Positions 8,492 to 16,469 of a stretch of DNA of 64,000 nucleotides are shown one piece after another. The first letter of the stretch is position 1, and every line of letters begins with the position of its first letter. The stretch lies in the NCBI GenBank assembly GCA_035548495.1, contig DASZSV010000071.1:1-64000 (forward strand), read 5' to 3'. Source of the DNA: CAILZL01 sp035548495. GTDB lineage: Bacteria > Pseudomonadota > Gammaproteobacteria > Steroidobacterales > Steroidobacteraceae. The translations under genes were made by a program, and so were the position numbers. Below the pieces are notes generated by a model that searched no databases, had not been told where the DNA came from, and saw only the letters and a list, made by a program, of their open reading frames with translations.

Positions 8492-9466
8492 CTATGCGTT
8501 TCGATAGGGAATGGTCGAACATTTAATGGTTATTTTCTCCTCGTCGAAGCCATTATCACGCAAACAATTTTGAACGAATAGTTTCGCAGCAACTTGATCG
8601 GCTGCAGGACCAATGAAAATTTCCCGAAGCACCGACTGATTCTTGCTCATCCAATCAAATTCGGCAAAACGGATAAAAGAATAGTTGCGCACTCTTTGTT
8701 TCAGATCTTCAAGTGAACCATTTAGTTCACGCAGTTGTAGAAATCGAAATTCTTCTTCGTTTTTATACGCTTTATGCTTAAAGAAAATCGACGCGCGAAT
8801 CGCGTGAAGACCAAGAACCACTGAAAGCTCTTTCATAAATTCATTAATGATCATATCATTCAGGTCTCTTCCTTTGGGTAATCCAATCAGCGATAGGACT
8901 TCCTTGACCAACTGCCTATGGAGAGAACGAAGTAAAGAATCATCGTAGTTGACGTGGAAAGTCGCATTACCGCGTGCCGATTCTTTACCTGGCTGTACAA
9001 AAGCATTCTCTAGCAGGGCTCCATCGAAGCCTAAAGCGAATCCTTTACCATCATTACCATACGCTCGCCACTGGCCCAAGTCGTCTTGACTCTTGCTAAA
9101 GCAGGCAACAAAAAAATGAGCAACTTTGCAAAATTTGTCACCGACTACTTCTCTGAATTTTTTGGAAAAAACTGCGGCCGCAGGATGCGCCGTCGTCGAC
9201 TGCTCCTCGAGAACCTCACACGCATGAATCAATCCGTATTGAAGTTCCGACGGATCATTCAGGCCAAACATATCAGTCAATCGAATCCTTCTGCTTTTTA
9301 AGATTCCGAGAAAGCCAGCCTCATCGGTATAGTGATATATAACTGATGGCGTCTTCTGCGCCTCGACTTTCTGTAGGTGCTCCTCCAAGATGGCTTCGCA
9401 CCGCACATTGCAGGCTTCCACTGCTTGGCGCATATCGATCGGTATATTCTCTCGTAACTCAGTCAT
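8492..9466 (-). CDS. DUF2971 domain protein
   Basis: A 324-residue protein of the DUF2971 family, with no established biochemical role. Visible family hallmarks are IYHYTD near residue 43, LNDPSELQYG near 69 and FVACFSKSQDDLGQWRAYG (119-137), followed by GFALGFD. No signal peptide or membrane segment is seen. The gene has visibly lower GC than its neighbours and is flanked on both sides by extragenic repeats (8378-8476 and 9604-9623). It points the same way as the next genes but is separated from them by 187 bases. These features suggest acquired accessory DNA. DUF2971 genes often lie in variable regions, so a defence-related role is possible but unproven. Confidence 0.8.
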   Translation of the reverse strand: MTELRENIPIDMRQAVEACNVRCEAILEEHLQKVEAQKTPSVIYHYTDEAGFLGILKSRRIRLTDMFGLNDPSELQYGLIHACEVLEEQSTTAHPAAAVFSKKFREVVGDKFCKVAHFFVACFSKSQDDLGQWRAYGNDGKGFALGFDGALLENAFVQPGKESARGNATFHVNYDDSLLRSLHRQLVKEVLSLIGLPKGRDLNDMIINEFMKELSVVLGLHAIRASIFFKHKAYKNEEEFRFLQLRELNGSLEDLKQRVRNYSFIRFAEFDWMSKNQSVLREIFIGPAADQVAAKLFVQNCLRDNGFDEEKITIKCSTIPYRNA

Positions 9467-9603
9467 CGCTCAGTTGGCCAGTATTCCGTAGGATGCGATC
9501 ATGATATGTCAACGTCATATGCGAATTATAAGAAAATCAATTACCAAACGCATAAAAATGAATTATATACAAGATGCATCCCAATAATGCTTATGCATGG
9601 ATC

Positions 9604-9623
9604 GGTGCAATCACGATTGCACC
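9604..9623. repeat. GGTGCAATC/GATTGCACC inverted repeat
   Basis: A perfect 9-base-pair inverted repeat (GGTGCAATC, two-base spacer, GATTGCACC) lies 30 bases past the patatin gene stop. No T run follows on the minus strand, so it does not look like an intrinsic terminator. It fits a dispersed extragenic repeat. Confidence 0.6.
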
Positions 9624-9653
9624 CTACTTAATCAGACGTAATCAGCATCCACA

Positions 9654-11879
9654 TCAAAACGATCTTCCCAGAAACAAATAGAAGGCAGAGCGATGACGAT
9701 CATCATATCCCGCCGCAAGATACAAAGGACCCAATGGCGTATCCGCACCGAAAAACAAACTGGCATCGTGACGCAGACTGTCAAAACTTGCATCTTTGCG
9801 CGAGTTCCATACATTGCCCACTTCAAACGACAAACCCGCATACGCCGGCAATTCCAGCACACCCGAACCGCCATGACCGATTTGGCGGTAGTACACCAAG
9901 CGCGCCAGCCCGAAGTGCGGACCTGAAAGTGAATCTGTCGTAACACCGGAAAGATTGAGGAAGCCACCCAGCGTAAAGTAGTTGAAGTAATCCGGCGTGG
10001 GTGATGGCGCTGACAGCGTTGATCCGGCCGCAACGGACAACACCACAATGTGCCGTCCGAATGAATTTGCCACCTGCCACTGTGCAGACAACTTGTTGAG
10101 ACTGCGATCCGCTCCCATTCCAGTACGGTTGGCGTCCAGTTCCACAGTCCATTGCGTGCCACGCCGTGGAAAGTAAACACTGTCCAGCGTGTCGTAGGAA
10201 AAGCGCGTGAAATAACCGCCGAGATCATAGTGCTGCGTGGGCAAGGTTGGATCACCGATGTTCACATACGATGTGCCCTTGCCACGGAACAGGCCTGCAC
10301 GAATTTCACCCCAGTCAGAAAACTCTTTACCAAAGTCGAAATTGCCCTGCGTGGCACGCACGCGATATTCCGCAACCAGTTTGTTGTTGCCATCCACCAC
10401 CTGCAACGAACGTGTGCCGAATTCAAAACGCGGCGCAACGAAGTAGCGATTGCGCACCGACAAAGGCTGGTAGAACTCCGTGAGAATGCGTGGATGATCA
10501 CCGATCTGAAAGTCATTCAGCCATTCTGCGCCCAATGGATTCAGTTCCGTCATGATCAGTCGCGCAGCAAGGTTGTACCTGGTGTTACCTGCAAAATCAT
10601 CTTCGAGATTGATGCCCACGCGCACATAGTTAGGTCCCCATGATTTGCGCTTGAGATGAAAATCGAGTCCCGTTGCATCACCCTGCTTCACCACGTTGTA
10701 GTCCACCGACTCGAACAGGTCGAGCGCATAGATGCGTGCGAGATCCTCATTCAATGCCTTGAAATCAAGCGTCTTGCCCTTGAGATTGCTGGTCAATGAT
10801 GAAACAATTTTTTCGTAACGTTGTGATGCTGCATCCGTGGATACGAAACTGACCACTGGATTGCCATTGTGTTTTGCGGCACGCGCCGCAAGATAAGCAG
10901 CGTAGTCTTCCTTGCTGACTGACAACGACGCCAGCTTGTCATGCATTGCACGCGCGGCTTCCTCACCACGATACATGGCCTGCACGGCACGGCCAAACTC
11001 AATGGCGCTCATGGATCCCAGATTGGGATCAATGAGGATGTCATGCGGACCGAGGCTGGCCAGTTGCTCATTGGTGCGGCGGCGGATCAGGATGGAGATG
11101 GCCTGATTGGATGCAGTCAATGGCGAGGTGAGTTCCTTGCGTGGATACAGCGGAAAGGTGACATCAACAACAATCAGTACATCCACATTCATCTGCCGCG
11201 CGATATCCACCGGCAGATTGTTATACAGCCCGCCATCGACCAGCAGATGTCCATTGACATCAACCGGTTCAAATACACCGGGTGCTGACATGCTGGCGCG
11301 CATGGCCGTGACCAGATCACCCGACTTGAGAATGACACCATCACCGGTTTCAAGATCAGTGGCAACGGCGCGAAATGCGATCGGCAGGTGATCAAAGTTC
11401 TTGATGCCCGCCACACCCACGGTGGCATCGCGCAGAATCTGTGTCAGCTTCTGTCCCTGCACCAATCCCATTGGCATCTTGAACCCTTCTGAAGAAATGC
11501 CCATGGCATAGCGCACCAGAAAATTGCTGTCATCCTGCTTGCGTCTGAAACCCAGCGCGCGGCGCGACGGACTGTCCTGAAATGCATCCTGCCAGTCGAG
11601 CGACTTGGTGAGTTTCTCAATGTCATTCGCCGACATGCCCGACGCATAAAGACCACCAATCACTGCGCCCATGCTGGTGCCCGCAATGGCATCAATGGGA
11701 ATGCGCATTTCATCAAGCACTTTAAGCACACCGACATGCGCAACGCCACGCGCGCCGCCGCCGCTGAGCACCAGTCCAATACGCAAACGATGTGGTGGTT
11801 GTTCAACCGCCGCATCATCGGCATGAACCACATTGCACAACGTGCACAGCAGCAACGCCATCAGCCGCGCTGCAAACAT
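9654..11879 (-). CDS. Patatin-like phospholipase with outer-membrane barrel (PlpD type)
   Basis: Predicted type Vd-like surface or secreted lipase of 741 residues. Order of parts: signal peptide (1-20, ending VVHA); patatin domain with oxyanion motif GGGARG (40-45), nucleophile elbow GTSMG (Ser69) and catalytic DGG (Asp215); a POTRA-like segment (about 330-400); and a C-terminal D15/Omp85-like beta barrel. The last residues, FYLFLGRSF, end in Phe, the usual BAM recognition signature. This matches P. aeruginosa PlpD architecture. I chose ATG 11879 because it starts a clear signal peptide; the longer open frame to 12095 runs into the neighbouring transporter gene. Substrates and surface release are inferred from the family. 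Confidence 0.88.
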   Translation of the reverse strand: MFAARLMALLLCTLCNVVHADDAAVEQPPHRLRIGLVLSGGGARGVAHVGVLKVLDEMRIPIDAIAGTSMGAVIGGLYASGMSANDIEKLTKSLDWQDAFQDSPSRRALGFRRKQDDSNFLVRYAMGISSEGFKMPMGLVQGQKLTQILRDATVGVAGIKNFDHLPIAFRAVATDLETGDGVILKSGDLVTAMRASMSAPGVFEPVDVNGHLLVDGGLYNNLPVDIARQMNVDVLIVVDVTFPLYPRKELTSPLTASNQAISILIRRRTNEQLASLGPHDILIDPNLGSMSAIEFGRAVQAMYRGEEAARAMHDKLASLSVSKEDYAAYLAARAAKHNGNPVVSFVSTDAASQRYEKIVSSLTSNLKGKTLDFKALNEDLARIYALDLFESVDYNVVKQGDATGLDFHLKRKSWGPNYVRVGINLEDDFAGNTRYNLAARLIMTELNPLGAEWLNDFQIGDHPRILTEFYQPLSVRNRYFVAPRFEFGTRSLQVVDGNNKLVAEYRVRATQGNFDFGKEFSDWGEIRAGLFRGKGTSYVNIGDPTLPTQHYDLGGYFTRFSYDTLDSVYFPRRGTQWTVELDANRTGMGADRSLNKLSAQWQVANSFGRHIVVLSVAAGSTLSAPSPTPDYFNYFTLGGFLNLSGVTTDSLSGPHFGLARLVYYRQIGHGGSGVLELPAYAGLSFEVGNVWNSRKDASFDSLRHDASLFFGADTPLGPLYLAAGYDDRHRSAFYLFLGRSF

Positions 11880-11977
11880 TGAAACAGGATGGGGTCGTAG
11901 TGAAAAGGACCGCAAAATGGAATTCTTGAAAGAAATAACGGTGACGCGGCCGACTATAACCGAGTCATCATGCCGGC

Positions 11978-13213
11978 TCAACCTGTTGCCGGCTGCACAT
12001 GACCGGCACGAACCACCCGCAACGTCAACATGGCGCCGGCAACGAATAAAACAGCGCTGAAACCGAATGCAACTGCGATACCCATTGAACTCCATAACAA
12101 GCCAACCACCGTGCTGGAGACAAAGTCACCCACGCCATTCACTGTTGCCAGCACTCCAAAAGCCATGCCGTGATGCGATGACTCCACCAGCTCGGCGCAG
12201 AATGAATCTTCCAGCGTTTCTTCCATTGCGACAAACATGCCGGCAAGTACAAACACCATGATCAGCGTCAACATGTTGAGATGAACAAAAACAATCATCG
12301 CGGCCATGATCGCGGCAAGCAGGTAGGCAACAACCAGCAACGGCCCCTTGTTGAAACGATCCGCCATCCATCCCGCGATGATGGAGAATCCCGCATAAAC
12401 GATATTGTGTACAACATACAGAACAGTCGCCGTTGCAACCGCCGCCGTAACACCGTGCAATGGCGTCAGCACCTGCACGGCCAGCAATATCAGCATGGAG
12501 TGGGCAAAATCACCCATACCGAACACACCCACTGCCAGCAGGAATTTTTTATATCGTGGCGGCAAGGCACCAAGACTTTCACCAAAGCTGATGTGCTTGA
12601 CGGCAACGCGGGTCTTTTCCTTTACCAGCACGGCAATGCACAACGCTGCGATCAGTCCCGGAATCAGGGTCAGTGCAAACACCGTTGAATAGTGGTGATC
12701 AAACCAGTTGAGCAGCAACAGCGCAGTCAACGGTCCAACAATGGCGCCCAGCGTATCCATCATGCGTTCGAAACCAAATGCGCGACCGTAGGTTTCTCTG
12801 GTCACTGCACCGGCCAGCAATGCCTTGCGTACTGGTGTGCGCACACCGCGTCCCAGCCATGCCGCAGTACGCGCCAGCAATACCTGCCACGCTGATGTTG
12901 CAAGACCAAAAGCCGCTGTGCCCATTGCAGTGACAACATAGCCCGCGACGGCAATCCCCTTGCGATGCTGCAAACGATCAGTGTAATAACCCGATCCCAT
13001 TTTCATGACACTGGACACACCATCAGCCACGCCTTCGATAATGCCCAGCCATGCCGCGGCAGAACCCATGCTGGCGAGAAACGCGGGCAACAATGCGGTG
13101 GCAATTTCATGCGACCAGTCGCTGAACAGCGATGCCAGACCAATGCCAATGACAGTGCTGTTAAGCCACGCAGATTTGCTGGAAGGCACGGTGTGCTGAT
13201 CTTTGTTGTTCAT
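11978..13213 (-). CDS. MFS transporter
   Basis: Major facilitator superfamily membrane protein, 411 residues, with about 11-12 hydrophobic helices. The loop between helices 2 and 3 reads GYYTDRLQHRKG, the family's GxxxDRxGRK-type signature. A second copy, GWMADRFNKGP, lies in the second half at the matching place, which supports an intact two-fold transporter. The N-terminal segment FSDWSHEIATALLPAFL is typical of a subgroup of uncharacterised bacterial MFS permeases. Substrate cannot be predicted. The open frame continues upstream through the tRNA-Arg gene; ATG 13213 is the first start after it and is preferred. Confidence 0.85.
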   Translation of the reverse strand: MNNKDQHTVPSSKSAWLNSTVIGIGLASLFSDWSHEIATALLPAFLASMGSAAAWLGIIEGVADGVSSVMKMGSGYYTDRLQHRKGIAVAGYVVTAMGTAAFGLATSAWQVLLARTAAWLGRGVRTPVRKALLAGAVTRETYGRAFGFERMMDTLGAIVGPLTALLLLNWFDHHYSTVFALTLIPGLIAALCIAVLVKEKTRVAVKHISFGESLGALPPRYKKFLLAVGVFGMGDFAHSMLILLAVQVLTPLHGVTAAVATATVLYVVHNIVYAGFSIIAGWMADRFNKGPLLVVAYLLAAIMAAMIVFVHLNMLTLIMVFVLAGMFVAMEETLEDSFCAELVESSHHGMAFGVLATVNGVGDFVSSTVVGLLWSSMGIAVAFGFSAVLFVAGAMLTLRVVRAGHVQPATG

Positions 13214-13238
13214 TGTGCGTGATGTTGCATGAACAAGT

Positions 13239-13315
13239 TGGCGCGGCTGGAGGGATTCGAACCCCCGACCACTGCGTTCGAAGCGCAGTACTCTATCCAA
13301 CTGAGCTACAGCCGC
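13239..13315 (-). tRNA. tRNA-Arg (anticodon UCG)
   Basis: Read on the minus strand, the acceptor GCGGCTG pairs with CAGCCGC, with discriminator G and an encoded CCA. The D arm starts TAGCTCAGTTGG. The anticodon stem CTGCG/CGCAG holds loop CTTCGAA, so the anticodon is TCG, decoding CGA. The T arm contains GGTTCGAATCC. All cloverleaf stems pair, with one wobble in the T stem. It lies 25 bases upstream of the MFS gene start on the same strand. Confidence 0.97.
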
Positions 13316-13430
13316 GTGCGTGATTTGCAAGTCCGCAAGATTATATGAAAACGCAGCAGCCGGCTAATCTAAATGAGGTTATGAAATCCAGGGACGGTGG
13401 TTCACATCAAATGCGATAATGATGGCTTCC

Positions 13431-13543
13431 AGTCATTCCCGCGCAAGCGGGAATCCAGCGAAATAATTTCTTGATCGATCTAATCAGGAATGTCTGAATT
13501 AAGACAGGCGTTTAACTGGATGCCCGCCTTCGCGGGCATGACA
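13431..13543. repeat. Paired extragenic palindrome, second example
   Basis: The left hairpin (13431-13458, CATTCCCGC...GCGGGAATCCAG) and the right hairpin (13514-13543, CTGGATGCCCGCCTTCGCGGG) are inverted relative to each other around an AT-rich spacer. They belong to the family seen at 4371-4477. Confidence 0.75.
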
Positions 13544-13648
13544 TCGTGGCATTGGTCAACGTCTGTCCAATGGAAAGGTTTGGCCATTCATGGTAAGCCA
13601 GTTGAACGATTTAATAGCAACGTTGAAGCGCCAGTCATGCAGAGCCAG

Positions 13649-13697
13649 GGTGGGTTAGCAGCTCCGCCGCGTGACCCGCCATTAAACCAATGGCGGG
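13649..13697. repeat. GGTGGGTTAGC/CCCGCC extragenic repeat
   Basis: GGTGGGTTAGC is followed by GCGTGACCCGCC. Then comes a perfect 9-base-pair hairpin, CCCGCCATT with AATGGCGGG (13675-13697). It lies just past the ald stop but lacks a T run on that strand, so I do not call a terminator. Confidence 0.6.
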
Positions 13698-13732
13698 ATG
13701 CATCGCCCTGCTCGGTCATATTGGATTACGTT

Positions 13733-14842
13733 TCAGGCCGCATATTGAAACGGCTGATAATGCATGTCCAGTGACTGCGCAACAGCCGGATGCGCGATCT
13801 CGCCGCAATACACATTCAGGCCATTAGCAAGATGAACATCATCAAGCAATGCCCTGTTCACACCATGCGTCGCTATCGCCTTGATGTATGGCAGCGTGGC
13901 ATTCGTTAATGCCAGTGTGGAAGTGCGCGGTACCGCACCCGGAATATTGGCTACACAGTAGTGAACAATGCCATCGACCACATAAATGGGATCAGCATGT
14001 GTGGTGGGATGACTGGTTTCAAAACACCCGCCCTGATCAATTGCAATATCCACCAGTACCGCACCGGGTTGCATGTTCTTGAGCATCTCACGTGTGATCA
14101 GCCTTGGCGCTGCCGCACCCGGAATCAGTGCCGCACCAATCACCACATCCGCCGTTGCAATCAATGATGCAATCGCTGCTGAAGTGGAATAAACCGTTTT
14201 GATGCGTCCTGCAAAGTGCGCAGACAATTCGCGCAATCGCGGCAGTGATTTGTCCACGACTGTAACGTCTGCGCCCATTCCCAACGCGATGGTTGCCGCA
14301 TGCATGCCTGCCACGCCACCACCCAGAATCACCACCTTGCCGGGCGCAACTCCCGGCACACCGCCAAGCAAAATACCGCGGCCACCATTGACCCGTTGCA
14401 AACACGCTGCTGCAACCTGAACCGACATGCGTCCCGCCACTTCACTCATTGGCGTTAACAATGGCAATGAGCCCGTTGATGCAGTGACCGTCTCATAAGC
14501 AATCGCTGTGACATGCCGTTCCAGCAATGCGCGCGCCAGCGCCGGATTGGCAGCAAGATGCAGGTAAGTGAACAGCACATGCGCCGGTTGCAACAATTCA
14601 TACTCGGCGGGCTGTGGCTCTTTTACTTTCACAATCATCTCTGAGTGCGCGTACACATCGCGCTGCGTTCCAATGCGCGCGCCGGTATCAAGATACTCTG
14701 CATCATCAAACCCGGCGCCAATACCAGCTTCCTTTTCCACCATCACCGCATGACCTGCATTGGTCAATTCCTTGACACCCGCAGGCGTCATGCCCACACG
14801 ATACTCATGAATCTTGATTTCTTTGGGAATGCCAACGTGCAT
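13733..14842 (-). CDS. ald: Alanine dehydrogenase
   Basis: NAD-dependent enzyme interconverting L-alanine and pyruvate plus ammonia, in the cytoplasm. Length is 369 residues, against about 371 for the family. The N-terminal MHVGIPKEIK is the normal start, so ATG 14842 is chosen over the in-frame ATG at 14872. Substrate-binding Lys74 (VKEPQ) and catalytic His95 (LFTYLHLA) are present. The Rossmann motif GGGVAG is at 174-179, Asp269 lies in VDIAIDQGG, and TSTLALTNATLPY is near the C-terminus. It is divergent from an Lrp-family regulator gene; in related bacteria such regulators switch ald on in response to alanine. Confidence 0.96.
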   Translation of the reverse strand: MHVGIPKEIKIHEYRVGMTPAGVKELTNAGHAVMVEKEAGIGAGFDDAEYLDTGARIGTQRDVYAHSEMIVKVKEPQPAEYELLQPAHVLFTYLHLAANPALARALLERHVTAIAYETVTASTGSLPLLTPMSEVAGRMSVQVAAACLQRVNGGRGILLGGVPGVAPGKVVILGGGVAGMHAATIALGMGADVTVVDKSLPRLRELSAHFAGRIKTVYSTSAAIASLIATADVVIGAALIPGAAAPRLITREMLKNMQPGAVLVDIAIDQGGCFETSHPTTHADPIYVVDGIVHYCVANIPGAVPRTSTLALTNATLPYIKAIATHGVNRALLDDVHLANGLNVYCGEIAHPAVAQSLDMHYQPFQYAA

Positions 14843-14980
14843 GACCGGCTCCAGATGAACATTTGCTGGCAATCACTGTAGCGCCGGACAACAGAATTGC
14901 CTTGCGAATACGGATGTCATAATCGGTGTTTGTGGCATAAAATGCCTCACCAATCATCCCGCATGGCAGATAATTGCGTC

Positions 14981-15457
14981 ATGAGCGAATCATCACTGGT
15001 ACTGGATAAATTTGACCGCGCCATTCTCACGACACTGCAACGCAATGGGCGCATTGCCAACAGCGCACTGGCAGAACAGGTCAATCTCTCAGAGTCAGCC
15101 TGTTTGCGGCGCGTGCGCACCCTGGAAGAATCGGGATTGATCGAAGGCTACATGGCATTGATCAATCAGGAACAGGCCGGCTGTCCCGTCAATGTATTCG
15201 TCAACATCACACTGGAACGGCAGGACCAGACTGACTTGCACGCCTTCGAAGAAGCTGTGCGCAAACTGCCGGAAGTCATGGAGTGTTATCTGATGACGGG
15301 CGACTACGATTACCTGTTACGCGTGGTTGCCGCCGACACCGCCGACTTCGAACGCATTCACAGCAAAGTATTGACACGGCTTCCCGGCGTTGCCCGCGTG
15401 CATTCGAGCCTTGCACTGCGCGCGGTGCAGAAGTCACGCGAATTACCCATCAAGTAA
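14981..15457 (+). CDS. Lrp/AsnC-family transcriptional regulator
   Basis: A 158-residue feast/famine regulator. The N-terminal helix-turn-helix (LDKFDRAILTTLQRNGRIAN, then LAEQVNLSESACLRRVRTLEESGLI) is followed by the ligand-sensing RAM domain (about residues 70-150) with MECYLMTGDYDYLLRV. It is transcribed away from ald across a 138-base gap, the classic place for an alanine-responsive activator of ald. Its stop is only four bases before the radical SAM gene, so those two are one transcript. The start is uncertain: ATG 14963 adds six residues. ATG 14981 gives a typical family N-terminus. Confidence 0.9.
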   Translation: MSESSLVLDKFDRAILTTLQRNGRIANSALAEQVNLSESACLRRVRTLEESGLIEGYMALINQEQAGCPVNVFVNITLERQDQTDLHAFEEAVRKLPEVMECYLMTGDYDYLLRVVAADTADFERIHSKVLTRLPGVARVHSSLALRAVQKSRELPIK

Positions 15458-15461
15458 CATC

Positions 15462-16307
15462 ATGACTGCCTCGCAATGCATCATCCGCATGCAGCGGTTC
15501 AGGGAACTGTGGATTCATACCGGCACCGCATGCAATCTGGAATGTCCGTTCTGCCTGGAAGGCTCGCGTCCCGGTGACAACCGGCTTGAAAGAATCAGGC
15601 TGAATGAAATCAAACCGTATCTTGATCAAGCCGTGCAACTGGGCGTGGAACGCTTTTGCTTCACCGGCGGCGAACCACTGATCGTCAAGGATATCGTCAA
15701 GATTCTCGAATATGCGCTGAGCTTGAAACCCTGCATGGTCATCAGCAATGGCACGGCTCCGTTACTCAAACGTCTGCATCAATTGCAACTATTGAAGCAA
15801 CAGAAACATCCTCTGTCATTTCACATCAGCATCGACCATGCCGATCAGCAACATCATGACAAAGATCGGGGCTGGGGAAATTTCCAGCGCGCCATTGAGG
15901 GATTGCAGCTATTGCATGCACAGGGTTTTGATATTGGCGTCATTCGCCAGATTCACGAAGGCGAAGACGAGGCTGCTGTGCTTGGCGCTTTTAAGCAATT
16001 GCTACGCAAAGCACATCTTCCCGAAGACATCATGATTCATGCCCTGCCCGACTTTGGACGTCCGGGCATCGCCAGCAACGACACTCCAATCGATATGGCA
16101 GACGTCAAATACCTTGCCACTCTCAAATGCAGCCACAGCCGCATGTTGCTGAAGCGCGAAGGTCAATTGAAAATTTACAGCTGCCTGTTTACGGATGATG
16201 ACCCGCAGTTTGACATGGGAAACTCACTGGAAGATGCAGTGACATCAGACGTACCACCAAGTCATCATCGCTGCAGACAATGCCTGTCACACTGCATTGA
16301 CTTGTAA
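15462..16307 (+). CDS. Radical SAM protein of unknown substrate
   Basis: A 281-residue radical S-adenosylmethionine enzyme. The iron-sulfur motif CNLECPFC gives Cys24, Cys28 and Cys31 (CxxxCxxC), and GGEP at 69-72 binds the SAM amino group. Further cysteines near the C-terminus (about 223, 241, 271, 274, 278, the last three as CxxCxxxC) suggest a second, auxiliary cluster like a reduced SPASM or twitch domain. No named subfamily is recognised. It follows the Lrp gene by four bases and is followed 15 bases later by a possible 46-residue peptide gene. SPASM-type enzymes often modify small peptides, but this link is only a hypothesis. Confidence 0.85.
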   Translation: MTASQCIIRMQRFRELWIHTGTACNLECPFCLEGSRPGDNRLERIRLNEIKPYLDQAVQLGVERFCFTGGEPLIVKDIVKILEYALSLKPCMVISNGTAPLLKRLHQLQLLKQQKHPLSFHISIDHADQQHHDKDRGWGNFQRAIEGLQLLHAQGFDIGVIRQIHEGEDEAAVLGAFKQLLRKAHLPEDIMIHALPDFGRPGIASNDTPIDMADVKYLATLKCSHSRMLLKREGQLKIYSCLFTDDDPQFDMGNSLEDAVTSDVPPSHHRCRQCLSHCIDL

Positions 16308-16322
16308 CGGCATCAACAGGAG

Positions 16323-16463
16323 ATGATGGATGAGAAATTCAAAACAGATGTCGCCGGCTTCTTCATGGAAGGAATGTCGTTATTAAATGCCCCAATAGTC
16401 GCTGACGAACCGCGCAGCCGATTGATGGAAAATCACTTTAGAGGCCGCCTTCAGATGGAATAA
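16323..16463 (+). CDS. Possible small peptide gene (46 residues)
   Basis: A short open frame, starting MMDEKFKTDV and ending GRLQME before TAA, lies 15 bases after the radical SAM stop and 6 bases before the convergent hslO stop. AGGAG (16318-16322) sits directly before it. The spacing is 0 to ATG 16323 and 3 to ATG 16326, which is tighter than normal. It has no Cys, no signal peptide and no family I recognise. The middle (AGFFMEGMSLLNAPIVADEP) is hydrophobic. It could be a small partner or substrate of the radical SAM enzyme, or noise. An overlapping ATG at 16330 in another frame gives only 18 residues. Confidence 0.35.
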   Translation: MMDEKFKTDVAGFFMEGMSLLNAPIVADEPRSRLMENHFRGRLQME

Positions 16464-16469
16464 AAGACA

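Larger units (their letters stand above)
13316..13732. other. Gene-free gap holding two extragenic repeats
   Basis: No gene is supported between tRNA-Arg and ald. The gap carries the two repeats listed separately (13431-13543 and 13649-13697). Open frames crossing it read through repeat sequence (for example MPAFAGMT) and have no coding features. Confidence 0.6.

Noticed and set aside
9604..9623. Palindrome as terminator of the patatin gene
   Set aside because: No T run follows on the minus strand; it fits a dispersed repeat better.
13214..13330. N-terminal extension of the MFS protein
   Set aside because: The extension is a translation of tRNA-Arg (AVAQLDRVLRFERSGRG).
13490..13774. 94-codon plus-strand frame before ald
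   Set aside because: It starts inside a known repeat type (MPAFAGMT reading) and overlaps the ald end in antisense.
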